Origin: Mesocentrotus franciscanus
Lineage: Eukaryota; Echinodermata; Echinoidea; Camarodonta; Strongylocentrotidae
Direction of reading: 5' to 3'
DNA: 64,000 nt
NCBI GenBank assembly: GCA_037976565.1
Contig: CP137666.1
Coordinates: 8,550,592-8,614,591, forward strand
The position numbers were made by a program, and so were the translations under genes. The notes beneath the pieces are model-generated. The model did not search any database. It saw nothing but the letters and a program-made list of their open reading frames with translations, and was not told the DNA's origin. The stretch's first letter is position 1. Every line of letters begins with the position of its first letter. This document shows, in pieces, positions 26,601 to 39,500 of this stretch.

Positions 26601-27478
26601 AGGTGCTGAGTATTTTGTGTTTGATCTGTAGGCTTTTTAAGCTTGGTAGAATATAGTGCAGGTAATTCCTGACTGGGAGATGGTGGCCTGTGAATGATGA
26701 GCCTACCGGGCCCTGCCCCTTAAACTGTGGGCGAACGGCACGCCCAGTCAGATTTTTCTTTTTTCAAAATTATTTTCAAGAGTTTGTCAGACGAGAACTG
26801 ATTTTTTCCTGTCTCATCTGTAGGCTCCTAAAGCTTAGTAGAATTCAGTGTAGGTAATTCCTGGCTGGGAGATGGTGGCCTGTGAATGATGAGCCTACCG
26901 GGCCCTGCCCCTTAAACTGTAGGCGAACGGCACGCCCTGTCAGATTTTTCTTTTTTCAAAATTATTTCCAAGAGTTTGTCAGACGAGAACTGATTTTTTC
27001 CTTTTTCATCTGTATGCTCCTAAAGCTTAGTAGAATTCAGTGTAAGTAATTCCTGGCTGGGAGATGGTGGCCTGTGAATGATGAGCCTACCGGGCCCTGC
27101 CCCTTAAACTGTAGGCGAACGGCACGCCCAGTCAGAATTTTCTTTTTTCAAAATTATTTTCAAGAGTTTGTCAGACGAGAACTGATTTTTTCCTTTTTCA
27201 TCTGTATGCTCCTAAAGCTTAGTAGAATTCAGTGTAGGTAATTCCTGGCTGGGAGATGGTGGCCTGTGAATGATGAGCCTACCGGGCCCTGCCCCTTAAA
27301 CTGTAGGCGAACGGCACGCCCAGTCAGAATTTTCTTTTTTCAAAATTATTTTCAAGAGTTTGTCAGACGAGAACTGATTTTTCCTTTCTCATCTGTAGGC
27401 TCCTAAAGCTTAGTAGAATTCAGTGTAAGTAATTCCTGGCTGGGAGATGGCGGCCTATGAATGATAAGCCTACCGGGT
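14660..27478. repeat. ~190 bp satellite, array 2 (about 67 monomers) with higher-order organisation
   Basis: Same satellite and same orientation as array 1. Monomers at the left edge (14660-15850) are diverged, with indels and a local duplication near 15115. From about 16000 onward they are nearly identical. A diagnostic monomer reading GGCGGCCTATGAATGATAAG recurs at 16673, 17251, 18780, 19561, 20904, 21674, 23213, 23981, 24753, 25716, 26486 and 27449, with a hybrid near 22635. The commonest spacing is about 770 bp, that is four monomers. The array stops abruptly at 27478 inside a well-conserved diagnostic monomer. Confidence 0.97.
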
Positions 27479-28060
27479 AGCGACTTTGCGTTTTACACCC
27501 TGGCCTGGACCTTTTCCCAATAAATTTCAAGGAACCGACTGGGAAAAGTCTATCCATGACAAGATATTGCGCGCGCACGTAGCTCTTCTGCAATGCTCAA
27601 CGTACGTCCTATATGTCCAGTGTCGCGGTACGCGGTACATGTACTTTTGTATCGAGACGTACGAGTGAGAGAAAAACAACGAATAACAACAGAAGGAAAT
27701 AGAGAAAAACAATAAATAATTAAAGAACAGAGAGGAAACAAAGAATGTCATAAGCAGAGAGAAAACAAAAACTAACTTGAAAGAAAGAGAGAAATTAGAG
27801 AAGGAATTAATCAAAGTAAGGAAAGAGAGAAACCAAATAATATTATGGTTTTTGTGGTTTAATTCCGCCTTCTTCAGGGTTTCAATTTTTGACGTGTAGC
27901 CTACTTTCAAACCATTTGCTGATTCGGACCCCCTAACACACGTGTACACATATCGACACATACACAGACTACACTCGACATAATATGTGTAATGGTAATG
28001 TAATACATAAACTGTGATTTAAATATTGCACTCGTACCATTTTCTATTATTGTGGGATCA
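27479..28060. other. array flank, GA-rich tract, no gene
   Basis: Unique sequence begins directly after the broken satellite monomer. It includes a purine-rich stretch (about 27665-27830). The 144-residue minus-strand frame across it has low-complexity Phe/Ser/Leu content from the purine tract and no domain. Confidence 0.5.
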
Positions 28061-28094
28061 CGTCTTTCATTTTTAAATTCATGTCATTTGTTTC

Positions 28095-28345
28095 TAAGAC
28101 CTAATTTCTCTAATTCTCTTGACCCCTCTCCCTTCATATTTGTTTTCTAAGACCTCCCCCCCCCCTCATCTCTCTTCATATTTGTTTTCTAAGACCCATT
28201 TCTCCCCGCCCCCCATCTCTATTCATATTTGTTTTCTAAGACCTCTCTCTCTCGACCCACTCTCTCTCTCGTATGTATTTCTCAGACCCCTCTTTCTTTC
28301 TCTCTCATTAACCCCCTCTTCATATTTGTTTCTAAGGCCTTGCAG
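28095..28345. repeat. degenerate CT-rich minisatellite
   Basis: At least four degenerate copies of a ~45-60 bp unit containing TTCATATTTGTTTTCTAAGA, separated by C-runs and CT repeats. Confidence 0.75.
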
Positions 28346-28639
28346 CTGCGTACGGTGTGTATAAATATGGAAGGCCATCGCCGCCATAAACTTAACTAGT
28401 AACGTAATCACTAAGAAAACACTAACGTACACTTAGTATCCAATGATTTTGCAGAGTAATGTTTACGTTACTACACAGTTACGGTACTAATATGAATTTA
28501 AGCTAACGTATACCCATTTTATTACATACGTAAGCTTTTTAGTTTTCATTAACGCAATTGTCTATCGAATTCAGTACCGTAAGTGAAACACACTACCGTT
28601 AGTTCAATGTTGACCAATCATACCCCTCGTTGCATGTCA

Positions 28640-28787
28640 CAGAAATTACATGCATGCAGCGCGCGCACCGTACCAATCTTATTCAGTCGCTATCGCAGAT
28701 CTGCATAATCCACCACGTGTTCGTCTACACCCTACAACTTTTTAATTCATCCTTAATCCGGGGTAGCCATACTGTTTTCTTTGAATA
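28640..28787 (+). promoter_or_regulatory. candidate promoter and 5' untranslated region of the integrase-core gene
   Basis: Sequence directly upstream of the start codon is locally GC-rich (GCGCGCGCACC near 28660) and contains an E-box CACGTG (28714-28719) and a CCAAT-like ACCAATC (28671). No TATA box is evident. Assignment is by position only. Confidence 0.25.
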
Positions 28788-30477
28788 ATGTCTGTGGCAT
28801 TTTTAAGTAATTGCAAGCGGATAGTAGACGAATGTGTTCGTCTTTGGTCCACAGATCATCGAGATGACGATTTGAAAGAGTTCTTGATACTACGGTAAGT
28901 AAAATACTACATTTCAAACACCACTGTAGACTAGATCTAGCTGTATAATTAGTCTAGACTGATAATGAAAAATGATATGATTTCACTCAAAATCGGTACT
29001 TTACTTTTAGTGACAATTGATGACACCTAATTAGCAGTAAAATACAATGTTTTCAACTCACCGATGTTAGAACGAATAATTTAAAGATTAAAATCATGAG
29101 TCCACTAGCTGTCAAACTTGCATAGGCCTACAGTTTTATCGTCATGAGTGTGTGCATTTGTGTGTTATAAATGTACTGACTATTCACGTGTAAATTGCTG
29201 CCTATATAGTACTAGATCTATTAGCACATGCATGGTACAGCACTAGAGCTGAGGTCCATACGCAGTAAATAGGGACTTTTAGATTTACACGACGAGAGCG
29301 TGGACTGCTGCGTGTGAATTGTGTTAATGCACTGGGCCGTGCCCGGCAGTGCCTTAAAAAAAGGCCATCACAGTGCCTTATAAGGACGTCACACGTTGCA
29401 GTCCACTATGACTATGTCGACGTGCAAATCTAAAAGTCCCTATTGACTCTCTATGCTTTGCTGGAGTGGTCTATAGAGTGGTGAAGTGTGACATCATCAA
29501 AAATCTATTTTAGGAATTTCTCAATTTTTTCTTCATTTTTCGAAAGACCACCAAAAATAATGTCCAAATGTTGAAAACCAATTGAATACAGTGGCGGATC
29601 AAGGGGGAACATGCCCCCGGCCAAAAAAAAGAAAAGAAAAAGGAGAGGAAAAAGAAAAAAAAGGGAAGAGAGAAAGAAGAGAAAGAAGAAAAGAGGCAGG
29701 AAAGAAAAGGGGAGAGGAGAAAAAGGAGGGGAAAGGGGAAGAGAGAGGAGAGAAAAGGCGGAAAGATGGAGGAGAGAAAAGGGGGAAAAGGAGAATAATG
29801 AGAAGGGAAAAGAAAGAAAGGGGGATGATATTATAAGAAGGTGTTTTTTTTTACCTGGTAAGGGGCAGGGGGCATGCAATTTTAAGTCGAACATGACTAA
29901 TACCAGATTTTATGTCCTTTATAACTTATAACTTATAACTTAGTCTTGAATTAATTTTCCGATATATCTATTCTAAGTGCTCTTTCAGCATGCAGATTGT
30001 CCTCGCTATAATAATCCTGCCACAGTTGCTGGTTTCATTGTCATATTATTTTCTGTCATCCCTGTGGCCGCGAAGAGCCTACCACAAAGTTTCAATCCGT
30101 TTCGCAAGCACTTTTTTTTCCATTGCCTACATGTAATGCTTATTGCTTCCAGTTTGCAAAAGATCCCAGTGGCGGATCTGTTGGGGGGGGGGAGGGTTAG
30201 GGGTTTAACCCCCCTCCTTGGGCTGCCAAGTGAAAATGTGATGTGCATAGAAAAACGCCATCATGTGTCCAGACCCACACAGTATCCCCATCGTCATCGG
30301 GTCAAACCCCCCTTAAACTAGCTGTTACTTGATTTAAAAAGACGTTATCATGCACTGCTTTTTATGGTCTCCATTGTGTTAGTAGATGCCAGGAAAACAT
30401 CACTTACAGGGGTTCAAAATAGCAACAACAAAAGATCACTTTAAGGATTTTTCTAAATTATAGTGATTTAATTACGC

Positions 30478-30518
<41 letters not shown>

Positions 30519-33500
30519 GCAGGTAGAGGTAACATAATAGGGCTTTAAAAATAGAGGAGTTTATGCTCTTTCTTCCTGTACACTTCACATAATCTTCTTG
30601 TTTGAGTGTAGGACTACTAGACCACAAATATGTGGGCCTTAGCTTAGGCACTGCTGATGGGTTAACTAAATAAATTGTAGGGAGGTCTATAACAGTTGTT
30701 AATCTAAATCTTTCATATAATTTTACTTTTATGCACAGACTCCGTACCGTCCGCAGAGCCCTTGAAGGTGCAGATGGAAACCTTATTCCCATTGACCTGT
30801 CAGGAGAATTGTTGGATCTTATTGGGCAGGCAGTTTCATCATTGGAAAGATATGAGTCAAATGGTATGAATAAAACAATAGGGCCTACTGTGTCAGACTA
30901 TGCCAGTCTCTCTAAATTCCTGATTTTTGTATAACAGAATTATATGCACTTAGAGACTACCGGTATATCACAAGCTTTCTGGTCCTGTTATGGATGTTGT
31001 GATTGCTGCACATCTGTTGGCCTAGATTTCATGGGTGGGGGTATTGGTTATGAATAGGCTACCAAAATTACCAAATTGGGTAAAATATTGATAAATGTAT
31101 TGAATTAAAATGAAAGTTGGTGACTAACTTTTATGCCTTCGCCAATGAAGTGGCCGGAGGCATTATGTTTTCGGGTTGTCTGGACGTATACATCCCATTT
31201 TCGTTCTCGCCATCAATTCTGTCAACTCAATTTTGAATGTAATTCATCAACCAGATCTTGAATGTCAGAATTCAATCAAGCTTGGTACCTGAATGTATGT
31301 TAGGGAGCCAATAATTAATGGGGCCATGTATACATGGTGTTGTGAGTAGAGGTGTTGTGGTCGAGTGGATACGTCGCCGGACTGTCGATCACAAGGTCCG
31401 CGGTTCGAGTCCCGCCGCTGCACTAATGTCCTTTGGCAAGACATTGATCTACATTTGCCACACTCCACCCAGGTGAAGTAAATGGGTACCTGGCATGAAT
31501 TTATTCCTTGAAACGCAGCGCGTGTAACAGCTGCACTGCTAAAGCCAGGGTAATTATGCTGCATTATTGTAGAGCGCTTAGAGACTTCTGATAAAGTAAG
31601 TGTTAGGCGCTATATAAGCACTGTAATTGTTATTATTATTATTATTATACATGTAATGCAAAATCCTTTTCCAAAATATCTTTGAACTGTAGTATATCAG
31701 ATCTGGTTGTTGAGATCCCATCAAAATTAAGTTTACAGAATTAAAGGGGACCACCAGGCAAAGAACAATGCATAATTATGTTGTGGTACCATTTTGTGAT
31801 ATCAAATAGTTACCCAACATTTTGCAAATTAAGGGCTGTGTAATTCATAAACAAAGCAGTTAAAGGGTACCACCACCCACGAATAATATACTTACAAATG
31901 AAAGGCAACATCTTTAGTAGTCCATTCCATTATTATGTTTAGAAAAATATGTTTCTAGAAAGAGAAAAAAAATGGAAAATGCATCACCATTTAAAGTATG
32001 CTTTTATGGGTCTGCATGTATGAAGACTACCCTTGTAAGTGGTACTAATTCGTAAGTGGTGGTAATTAATTGCATTGTTTATGAATCCCCCATCATTTGC
32101 AAAATGTTTGGTATGCATATATACATGTATACATGTACATCTATTTGATCTCACAAAACGTTACCAAAATAAATGATTATTTGTTGCTGAAGACATATTT
32201 TTGTTAAGTTGTTAATGGAATTGATAATGTACTATAAAGATGTTAGCTTTAAGAATATTATTTTGGAGTAGTGGTATATAACCTTTAATTCAGTGTATGT
32301 TAATTTTGGCTTCACAAAAAAACAAATATCGTGTGATAGTGGAGTCATCATTTCTACTGTGTGCAGTCTAAGATCTGTCTAGTCATTTATAAGCTGATTT
32401 TTTTTTTTTAATGTACCATGCATGATGGTTTCAAAATAAGTTTTTATTTAGGTTTTAAAGGGATTTAAACATTGTGCAAATCTTTCAAGTCTATATGGGA
32501 CTTTGGAAGAGAACAAGCTTGTCCACAAATTAATGTCTTTAGAATTACACACACAATCTCATTTTTAGCATGCATGTTTAATATAATAATTGTGTCTCTT
32601 TCAGTCAAGTTGGTGATATTAGTTCCATTTGAAAACTTGTTGCATAAAATTGCACATTATTACAGGGTGAATTATTTGAAATTTGTATTTACTATTCCAG
32701 CCAAATTCCTTCAAGTGACAAGTGTTAAGCACATCTATGCCTGTCACTTTATTCAGTTCAATATTATAGGTGATTCAGATTCAGCTGTTTCTTTTTAATA
32801 TTCAGGAACGTCAGCAGCATATGGCGCACCAAGAATCCCCCAAGCAAGAGGAGCCAGCAAATATTCCATAACCAAAGACCAACTCCTTTTCTTTAAGCAC
32901 TGTGGTTTTACAGTACGACAAATGGGAGACATCCTGGATGTTTCAATGCGGACAGTGGAGAGGCGACTAAGGTTAGAAAGCTAAGAATATTTTGGAAATA
33001 CAATTTGCTGCTGTAATTTGCATGAAAGGGATCTGTTAATATTGTCCATTTTGACATAAAATTCTTCAGTAATTTAGTGGTTCTGTCATACTTGGTTGTA
33101 TTTGTACATACAACTGTGGGTGGGGGGTCAATTTGACCCCCCGTAGTAATTTAGCGACTTCTCTGGAACTGCGGCAGATATAAATAGTTTTCCTTTCATG
33201 ACTATTTTCTTTCTAGTCTTACGCATTTTTTTTTTTTTTAATTTTGAAAATCATACGTTTAGTTACAAAGTCACGTGACCTTTTGTCTTTGCATGTCAGC
33301 CCGAAAATCGCTCATTTTTGTGATTTGTGTACAAAACATATGCAAATATGATTTTTCCTAAAAAGAGATAAAACATTGGTTATTTGGTCTTGTTTAAAGT
33401 TTTGGTGTTTGTTTTGGGGTCAAATTGGTTGAATCGAGTTAGAAATGAATTAAACAAAAAAAAAAACATCTAAATACATAAGTTAAAAAAACAATGAAAT

Positions 33501-36500
33501 ACATAAGAAATTATCAAAACAAGAGATAACATAAGGAATAACCTGGCTCTTCCAATTTTTGTTTTCCTTTTTATTATTCCAAATGGTCCAACGAATATAT
33601 GTAGTGAAAAAGAATGCTTAAATATGAAGAATATATGATTTATGGGTAAAAATGTGAATGTTATGACCTAATTTGCTAAAATTCCAAGAATATGCAAATG
33701 AGTGAATTTTTCAAAAAATTGAAATTACTTCACTTGACATGCATGCAAATTTTTGATCGGCCGTGAAACGGCAGAGATCTTAGGGGTAAAATTGACCCCC
33801 AATAAAAACTGGTCTGAAATAGCCCAGTTAGAATAGGATTAAAGGGCAATGCAACTCAAGAATAGAGTTTAACCTACTTTATACATCTTAATATGCCTGT
33901 TTATTATATGTAACATTACTCCGTCTCAGAATTCTGCTTTGGAAGAAATATGTGTAAACTCTATCGGGTATACCATTATTCATGCAAACACTGGAGGCCG
34001 CCATTATTAGGTTTGTTGGTGCGGACTAAGGTCAATGATATGCACTAATGCATTTCAATATCCCAATTCAAACCATTGTCTGAATACTTGTAGATGCTTT
34101 CAAAACAGTGAAAAGCTTTTATTCTGCCCTAAGAAGCACATACGTCAGAGTTTGCAAAGCATGTCGGGTAATTACAAGAACATGGATGCTCCCATCATCT
34201 TTTGCTGCTTAAGAATGAGTAAAATATGGTTAGGAATTACTTTTCCCATTGCCTCAAAAAACCAAGGGGCTACTTTTGAAAAAAAGGGGAGCTACTTTTT
34301 TAAAGCCATATTGTAACTGTACGGAACCGTTTGGAATGTTATATTAAACAACACAAAGAATAATTAGACTATTCAAATCAGGGTTCTAGCCAAGCCGTTG
34401 CGTATATTTTATCTCCAAGTACTTGTGACAGGTGTAAATTTTGAATAAATAATACCGCCATGAGTAAAATGAATAAATTCACGACAATTTCCCCATATTT
34501 GCAGACACCATTTTCAGAATTCCAATTTCATTATTTGCCTCAACAAATACGACAAATCTTATTGTCGTATTAATGCATAATCTCTCGATCGGGTCTGCCA
34601 ATTTATGCCTGGATTACATTTGGCTTGCGATTAGTCTACGGAGCCCGTATCCTGCCCGTATCCCCTTTTCCGTGCAGCCTCCGTACGGAGGCAGGGGGCG
34701 GCCGTGAGATTTTGTACGAATTCACGGGCTCCACGGCCTCTACGATTTTGTATCGTGAGAAGTTAAACAAATTTGAAAAATCGTAAGCCCGTAGTCCATA
34801 AACATGTCGTAGGTGTCATTGCACAATCCCCGCACGGGGTGCGCGGAGGACTCGCGCTGATCGTGCAGCAAAATCGTGCAGCAAAACCAAAAAAAAACGC
34901 TTAAAAATGGCACGGCGGCTGCACGGTCACCGCGCTTTCTCCGCGCAACCTTTGCACGGAAGCTGCACAGGCTCCGTACGATTTTCGTGCGGAGGCTGCG
35001 GAGACCGACGGCTACTGCATTGAAATTGCACGATTTCCGTACAATCTCCGATCAGCCTCTGTCGGATTTGCCCAGGCCTGCCCCCGAGGGCCAATACAAA
35101 AAATGGCACGATGCTCCTAGATAATGTAAACCCAAACATCGTAGCCCGTAGCCTCCTACGATTTCCTAAAATCGCACGAAAAATCGTAGACTAATTTATC
35201 GTATGGCGCCCGGGGCAAATGTAATCCAGGCATAAGGCACAAACATGCGAGAGTAGAGAAACAAAAAAGCAGTGTTATAATTCAAAATTTGAAATTGTGC
35301 GAGCCAAATATTGGTACGTAATGGTGACCACTAAGGCAGTGGCATAATGAGCAAAATCCTTTGGGGGCAGAAAAAAAAATCCGCATCACCACCACTCTTA
35401 CATGTAAGCCCTGCTGAACGTTTTTCAAAGTGGATAGGGGGAGGCTAAAGTACGATCAGGTAGAGCGTAGCGTCAATTGGCGCGGGGTCTAGGGGAAAAG
35501 CCCTGGCGGGGGTCAAGGGGCGGAGCCTTTGAAGCTCAGCGCGTATAGGCATTTAATTACGGTCAGATGAGCATATTTTTATACCTTATTTGTGACACTA
35601 GCAAGACACTAATTGGCGTGGGGTCCAGTGGTTGGAGCCCCCAGAAGCTCAGGAGTTTTAGGTATTAAATTACCGTCAGATGAGCATCCAGGGGCCTGCC
35701 TTAGGGCCGTAGGTGGGGTCCAGGGGGCGGAGCCCTTGAAGCTCAGGGCGTATGGGCATTTAATTACGGTCAGATGAGCATATTTTGATACCTTATTTGT
35801 GACACTGGCAAGACACTAATTGGCATGGGGTTCAGGGGGCGGAGTCCCCAGAAGCTTAGGGGTTTTAAGCATTACGTTACGGTCAGATGAGCATCCAGGG
35901 GCACGCCTTGGGGCCCTAGGTGGGGTCGAGGGGACAAAGCCCCTGGAAGCTCAGGGGTTTTAGGCATTTAATAACGGTCAGATGAGCTTATTTTTATACC
36001 TTATTTGTGACACTGGCAGGTCACTAATTGGTATGGGCTCCCCTTTCCCTTCCCTTCCTTCTATCTCTTTAAGGGCCTTTCGGTTCCCCCTTTCCGGACG
36101 TTGTTGGCCGAATTAATCGCAACTGATCTCCCCTTCTTTTCATCCTTTTTTTTTGTTCCCTTTTAGCTCTCCTTTCCCTTCCCCCCTTTTTTTGGTGGGA
36201 GGGGCTTTTGGCCTCCTCCCCAGAACCACAACTTATGGCGGGGAAATTGCAATTGATATCCCCGTTTTTCTTTTCTCCTTCCTCTTTATTTCCTTCCCTT
36301 TATCTCCTCTTTTCCTTGTTTCTTTCCCTTTCCTTCCTTCTCTCTTATTTTTTTGCTGGGGTGCGGGGAGGCAACAGCCTGGGAGGTAAGGCCCTTCAGC
36401 CCCGATCTCCTTCTTTCCCTTTCCCTTCTTTTCCTTCTCTCTCTCTATTTTTTTGGCTGGGGCCCAAGGCCCCTGGCCCCTGGCTCCGCGCCTGGTTTAT

Positions 36501-39500
36501 ATGCCGATAATATAACAAACATGGATACTTTCATGGATTTATGTAATAATATTTACGGAAATATAGTTCCAAAATATTCATAATTACCTCGATCAGTTTC
36601 GAGCAAAAAATTTGTTTTCCCAAATTATAGGAACGAAAACTATAGCGCTTGTTCAATACTTATGGTACTATACTGACTACGTATTAGTCTATACATGGGA
36701 ACATAAAAACGGAACGTTGGCCCAGCTGCTTGCTGCTTATAAATCGTTTTGTCTTCTTCCTTGTTAGTGCAGACTTCAATATGACTGAAGATTACACACT
36801 GTGTGTGGTGCACATACAGTTCAGTGAAGATATGAAGAAGAGTGTTCAATGAGAGCTGCATTGTGGAGTGAAAAATCTACCCTGCATGTCCTCTGGTTCT
36901 TGTATAGTCAGTGTGGTAAGGTGGTCATTCCAGGGTACGTCTACTAGCCCAAAGCGGATCTTGTAGAGCATCGCTAGTCGGCCATGTAGTCTTCTGTTTT
37001 GTAAGGATTGCGATTGGAGCCTGTTCATTAGGTCGGTGACACTTGCTCTGCGGTCGAAGGTGTTTGTAACGAACCTGGCGCTGTTCCGTTGCACCTTTTC
37101 CACTTTTGTTATATTCTTTTGTGTGGGGGGTCCCATACAGAGGCTGCATACTCCTTTATTGGTCTCACGTAATATAGGTCTTCCTTTGATCTTCCCGTTG
37201 GAGTTGCTGAAGTGGCGCTGGAGAAAAGCTCTGGTAGAGTTAGCTTTCTTTGTGATGACGTCGACATGTTGATGTTGGTTGAAGTTTACATGACTATCAA
37301 CATGAAGACCAAGATACTTGGCAGAAGACACCACTTCCCGGGTGGTTCCATGTACTTGGTAGGAGGAAATGATGGGATGACTTTTCTTGGTCATTCCGAG
37401 GGATGGAACTGCATCATCCATGTCCGTTTCCACTTCTGTAAAGACTCCAGATCATCCTGCAGTATTGTACATCAAGTCAATCGCGTACGTAGGATGCCTT
37501 ATTCTATGTTCACGTAAGGATTTCGTGGGATCCAGGAGGCAAAAATTGCCAAGTTATGTATCAAATCAAATGTCTGTTCACCCTCTAAACGATAATAATA
37601 ACTGAAAGCCGTAGTTTCTTTGCCCTTTAAGTGTTAACATTTTAAAGGACAATGAAACAATGGCCTTCGTCTAGATACTGTTGTCATGTAGAGGGTGAAC
37701 AGACATTTAATTTGATACATGACATGGCAATTCTTGCCTACTGTATATATATCATAAACTCCTTCTGGCGTTAAAGTGGGTCCGGATACAACATTTGGAC
37801 ATTTCTGTGCACACTAATTTTTTTCCTAGGGGAGAGTTTAAACTTCTAAAGTTTGCTATCAAACATGTTAAGATTATTTTTGATGTGCTTTGCAAAAAGA
37901 AAAAAAATTTCCTCTATAGGTACTTTTGGTGTTTGTGAAGGTTGGCATCTCTGTAGAAGAATAATTTGCATGTCACTCTATTCACTAAAAGTCCCTTAGA
38001 TTTGATCATTACTTCTCAAGTGACCATTTATGTTCCTATTTTCACTTTGTTCTTTCCAGGGCATATGGCATATCTCTGTGTGAGTATGCTGTGATAACAG
38101 ATGCAGCCCTAGATGACGAGGTGAAGCGAGTTGTCTGCGACAATCCGCGCATAGGTCCCAATTCTGTCCTTGCCCGACTAAAAGCAGGTGGTCTTCACAT
38201 TCAACGTGCAAGGGTCCGGGAGAGCATGAATCGCACGTATCCTCATTTTGCTGCAGTCCGTGCTCTTGAACCGCGCTTGAATAGAAGGACGTATTCAGTG
38301 GCAGCTCCTAATTCTCTGTGGCATTTGGATGGCAACCACAAACTCATTAGGTAATACATTTTTTTTTAATTGAGCAAACACAATAAATTCATGATAATAG
38401 GTAAGTATTTAGTAAATAGTTATGGGAATTATGTTGCAAAATGTTTCTGAATGAAGGCGACATTCAGGGGTTATGAGGTCAAAGGGCAAGGTCAAGGGAC
38501 TCTGAATTAAAAAATAGCTTGTAACTGCAATAGATAGGTTGTGGGCCAAGGCTGTTTTTTCCTTATTCCATGGATGAAGTGTGGGGACATAAATTCTAAT
38601 TCAAATATATTAATCCAGAATATGCTTATTCCCATCCCTATGTCACTTCAAACCAGGGAAAAAATTAATATTTATTTTTCGGGGGCTACTTTTCAAGCTT
38701 GCCTGCATAAAAATAACCTTCTAAAATTTGTTTTGCATTGAACTCTATGCAAATTTACAGGGGCTCTTTTTTGATTTTCGGGGGCTCTTTTGGGCATTTC
38801 GGGGGCAAATTCGCCCTGAGCCCCCGTGTATTTTTTTCACTGCTTCAAACGTAACTATCCATTCAAAAATACCCTATACCAATGACACTGCAGTTTTAGC
38901 CAATCATCCAGTTAAAAGTTGACCTTACACTGACCTTTAAAGGGATTTCTTTATTTTTTGTTGTTCTTTCAACACTGGTGACCGACAGAAAAATTCCGTC
39001 AAAAATCCCTTGAAAAATCCTTTCAATAGAAAATTTTCTTATTTCTGATTTTTAAAGGGATTATAATTGATGACAAACAGCCAATTAAGTAGATAACTAA
39101 AATCTGGATAAATATTTTCCGGATTTTTGGCCTCTGTCTGACACCGCCTATGGTCATGCATTGTGAGGTCGCCTCCTTTTGCATTATGTGCCATTTTTCA
39201 TTTTTGGCTTCTTGGGAACAGTGTTACAGTTGAGAGTAAATATTTTCTGAGGAATGTAGACCCGGCCCCCTTCTATTTTGCTAAAACTCGCACCAATTGT
39301 TCCCCCCAATTGTCTTGACAGAAAACCCGACATTTTTGGCCCCAAAGTCATACGGTTGCTAAGTTATGGATGCGCCTAGCAAACGATGCTTGGTCAAACA
39401 GTTTCTTCTTTAAAATGTTTTGAATTTTTTATTATCTGCTGTGCATGGTTAAAATTGAAAAGCCAAATTTATTTTAACTACGTCATATCTAAGTCACTAA

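Noticed and set aside
14660..27478. Hammerhead ribozyme in the satellite
   Set aside because: I looked for CTGATGA with a paired GAAA on both strands. The nearest is GAATGATGAG, which lacks the required core.
14660..27478. Pol III (tRNA-like) origin of the satellite
   Set aside because: The minus strand has a GTTCGCCTAC word resembling a B box, but no A box at proper spacing.
29505..29931. Frames of 84-129 residues
   Set aside because: Low-complexity Lys/Glu/Arg or Phe/Leu/Ser from a polypurine tract.
36153..36583. Overlapping plus-strand frames of 76-100 residues
   Set aside because: Pyrimidine-rich low-complexity translation in all three frames, no domain.
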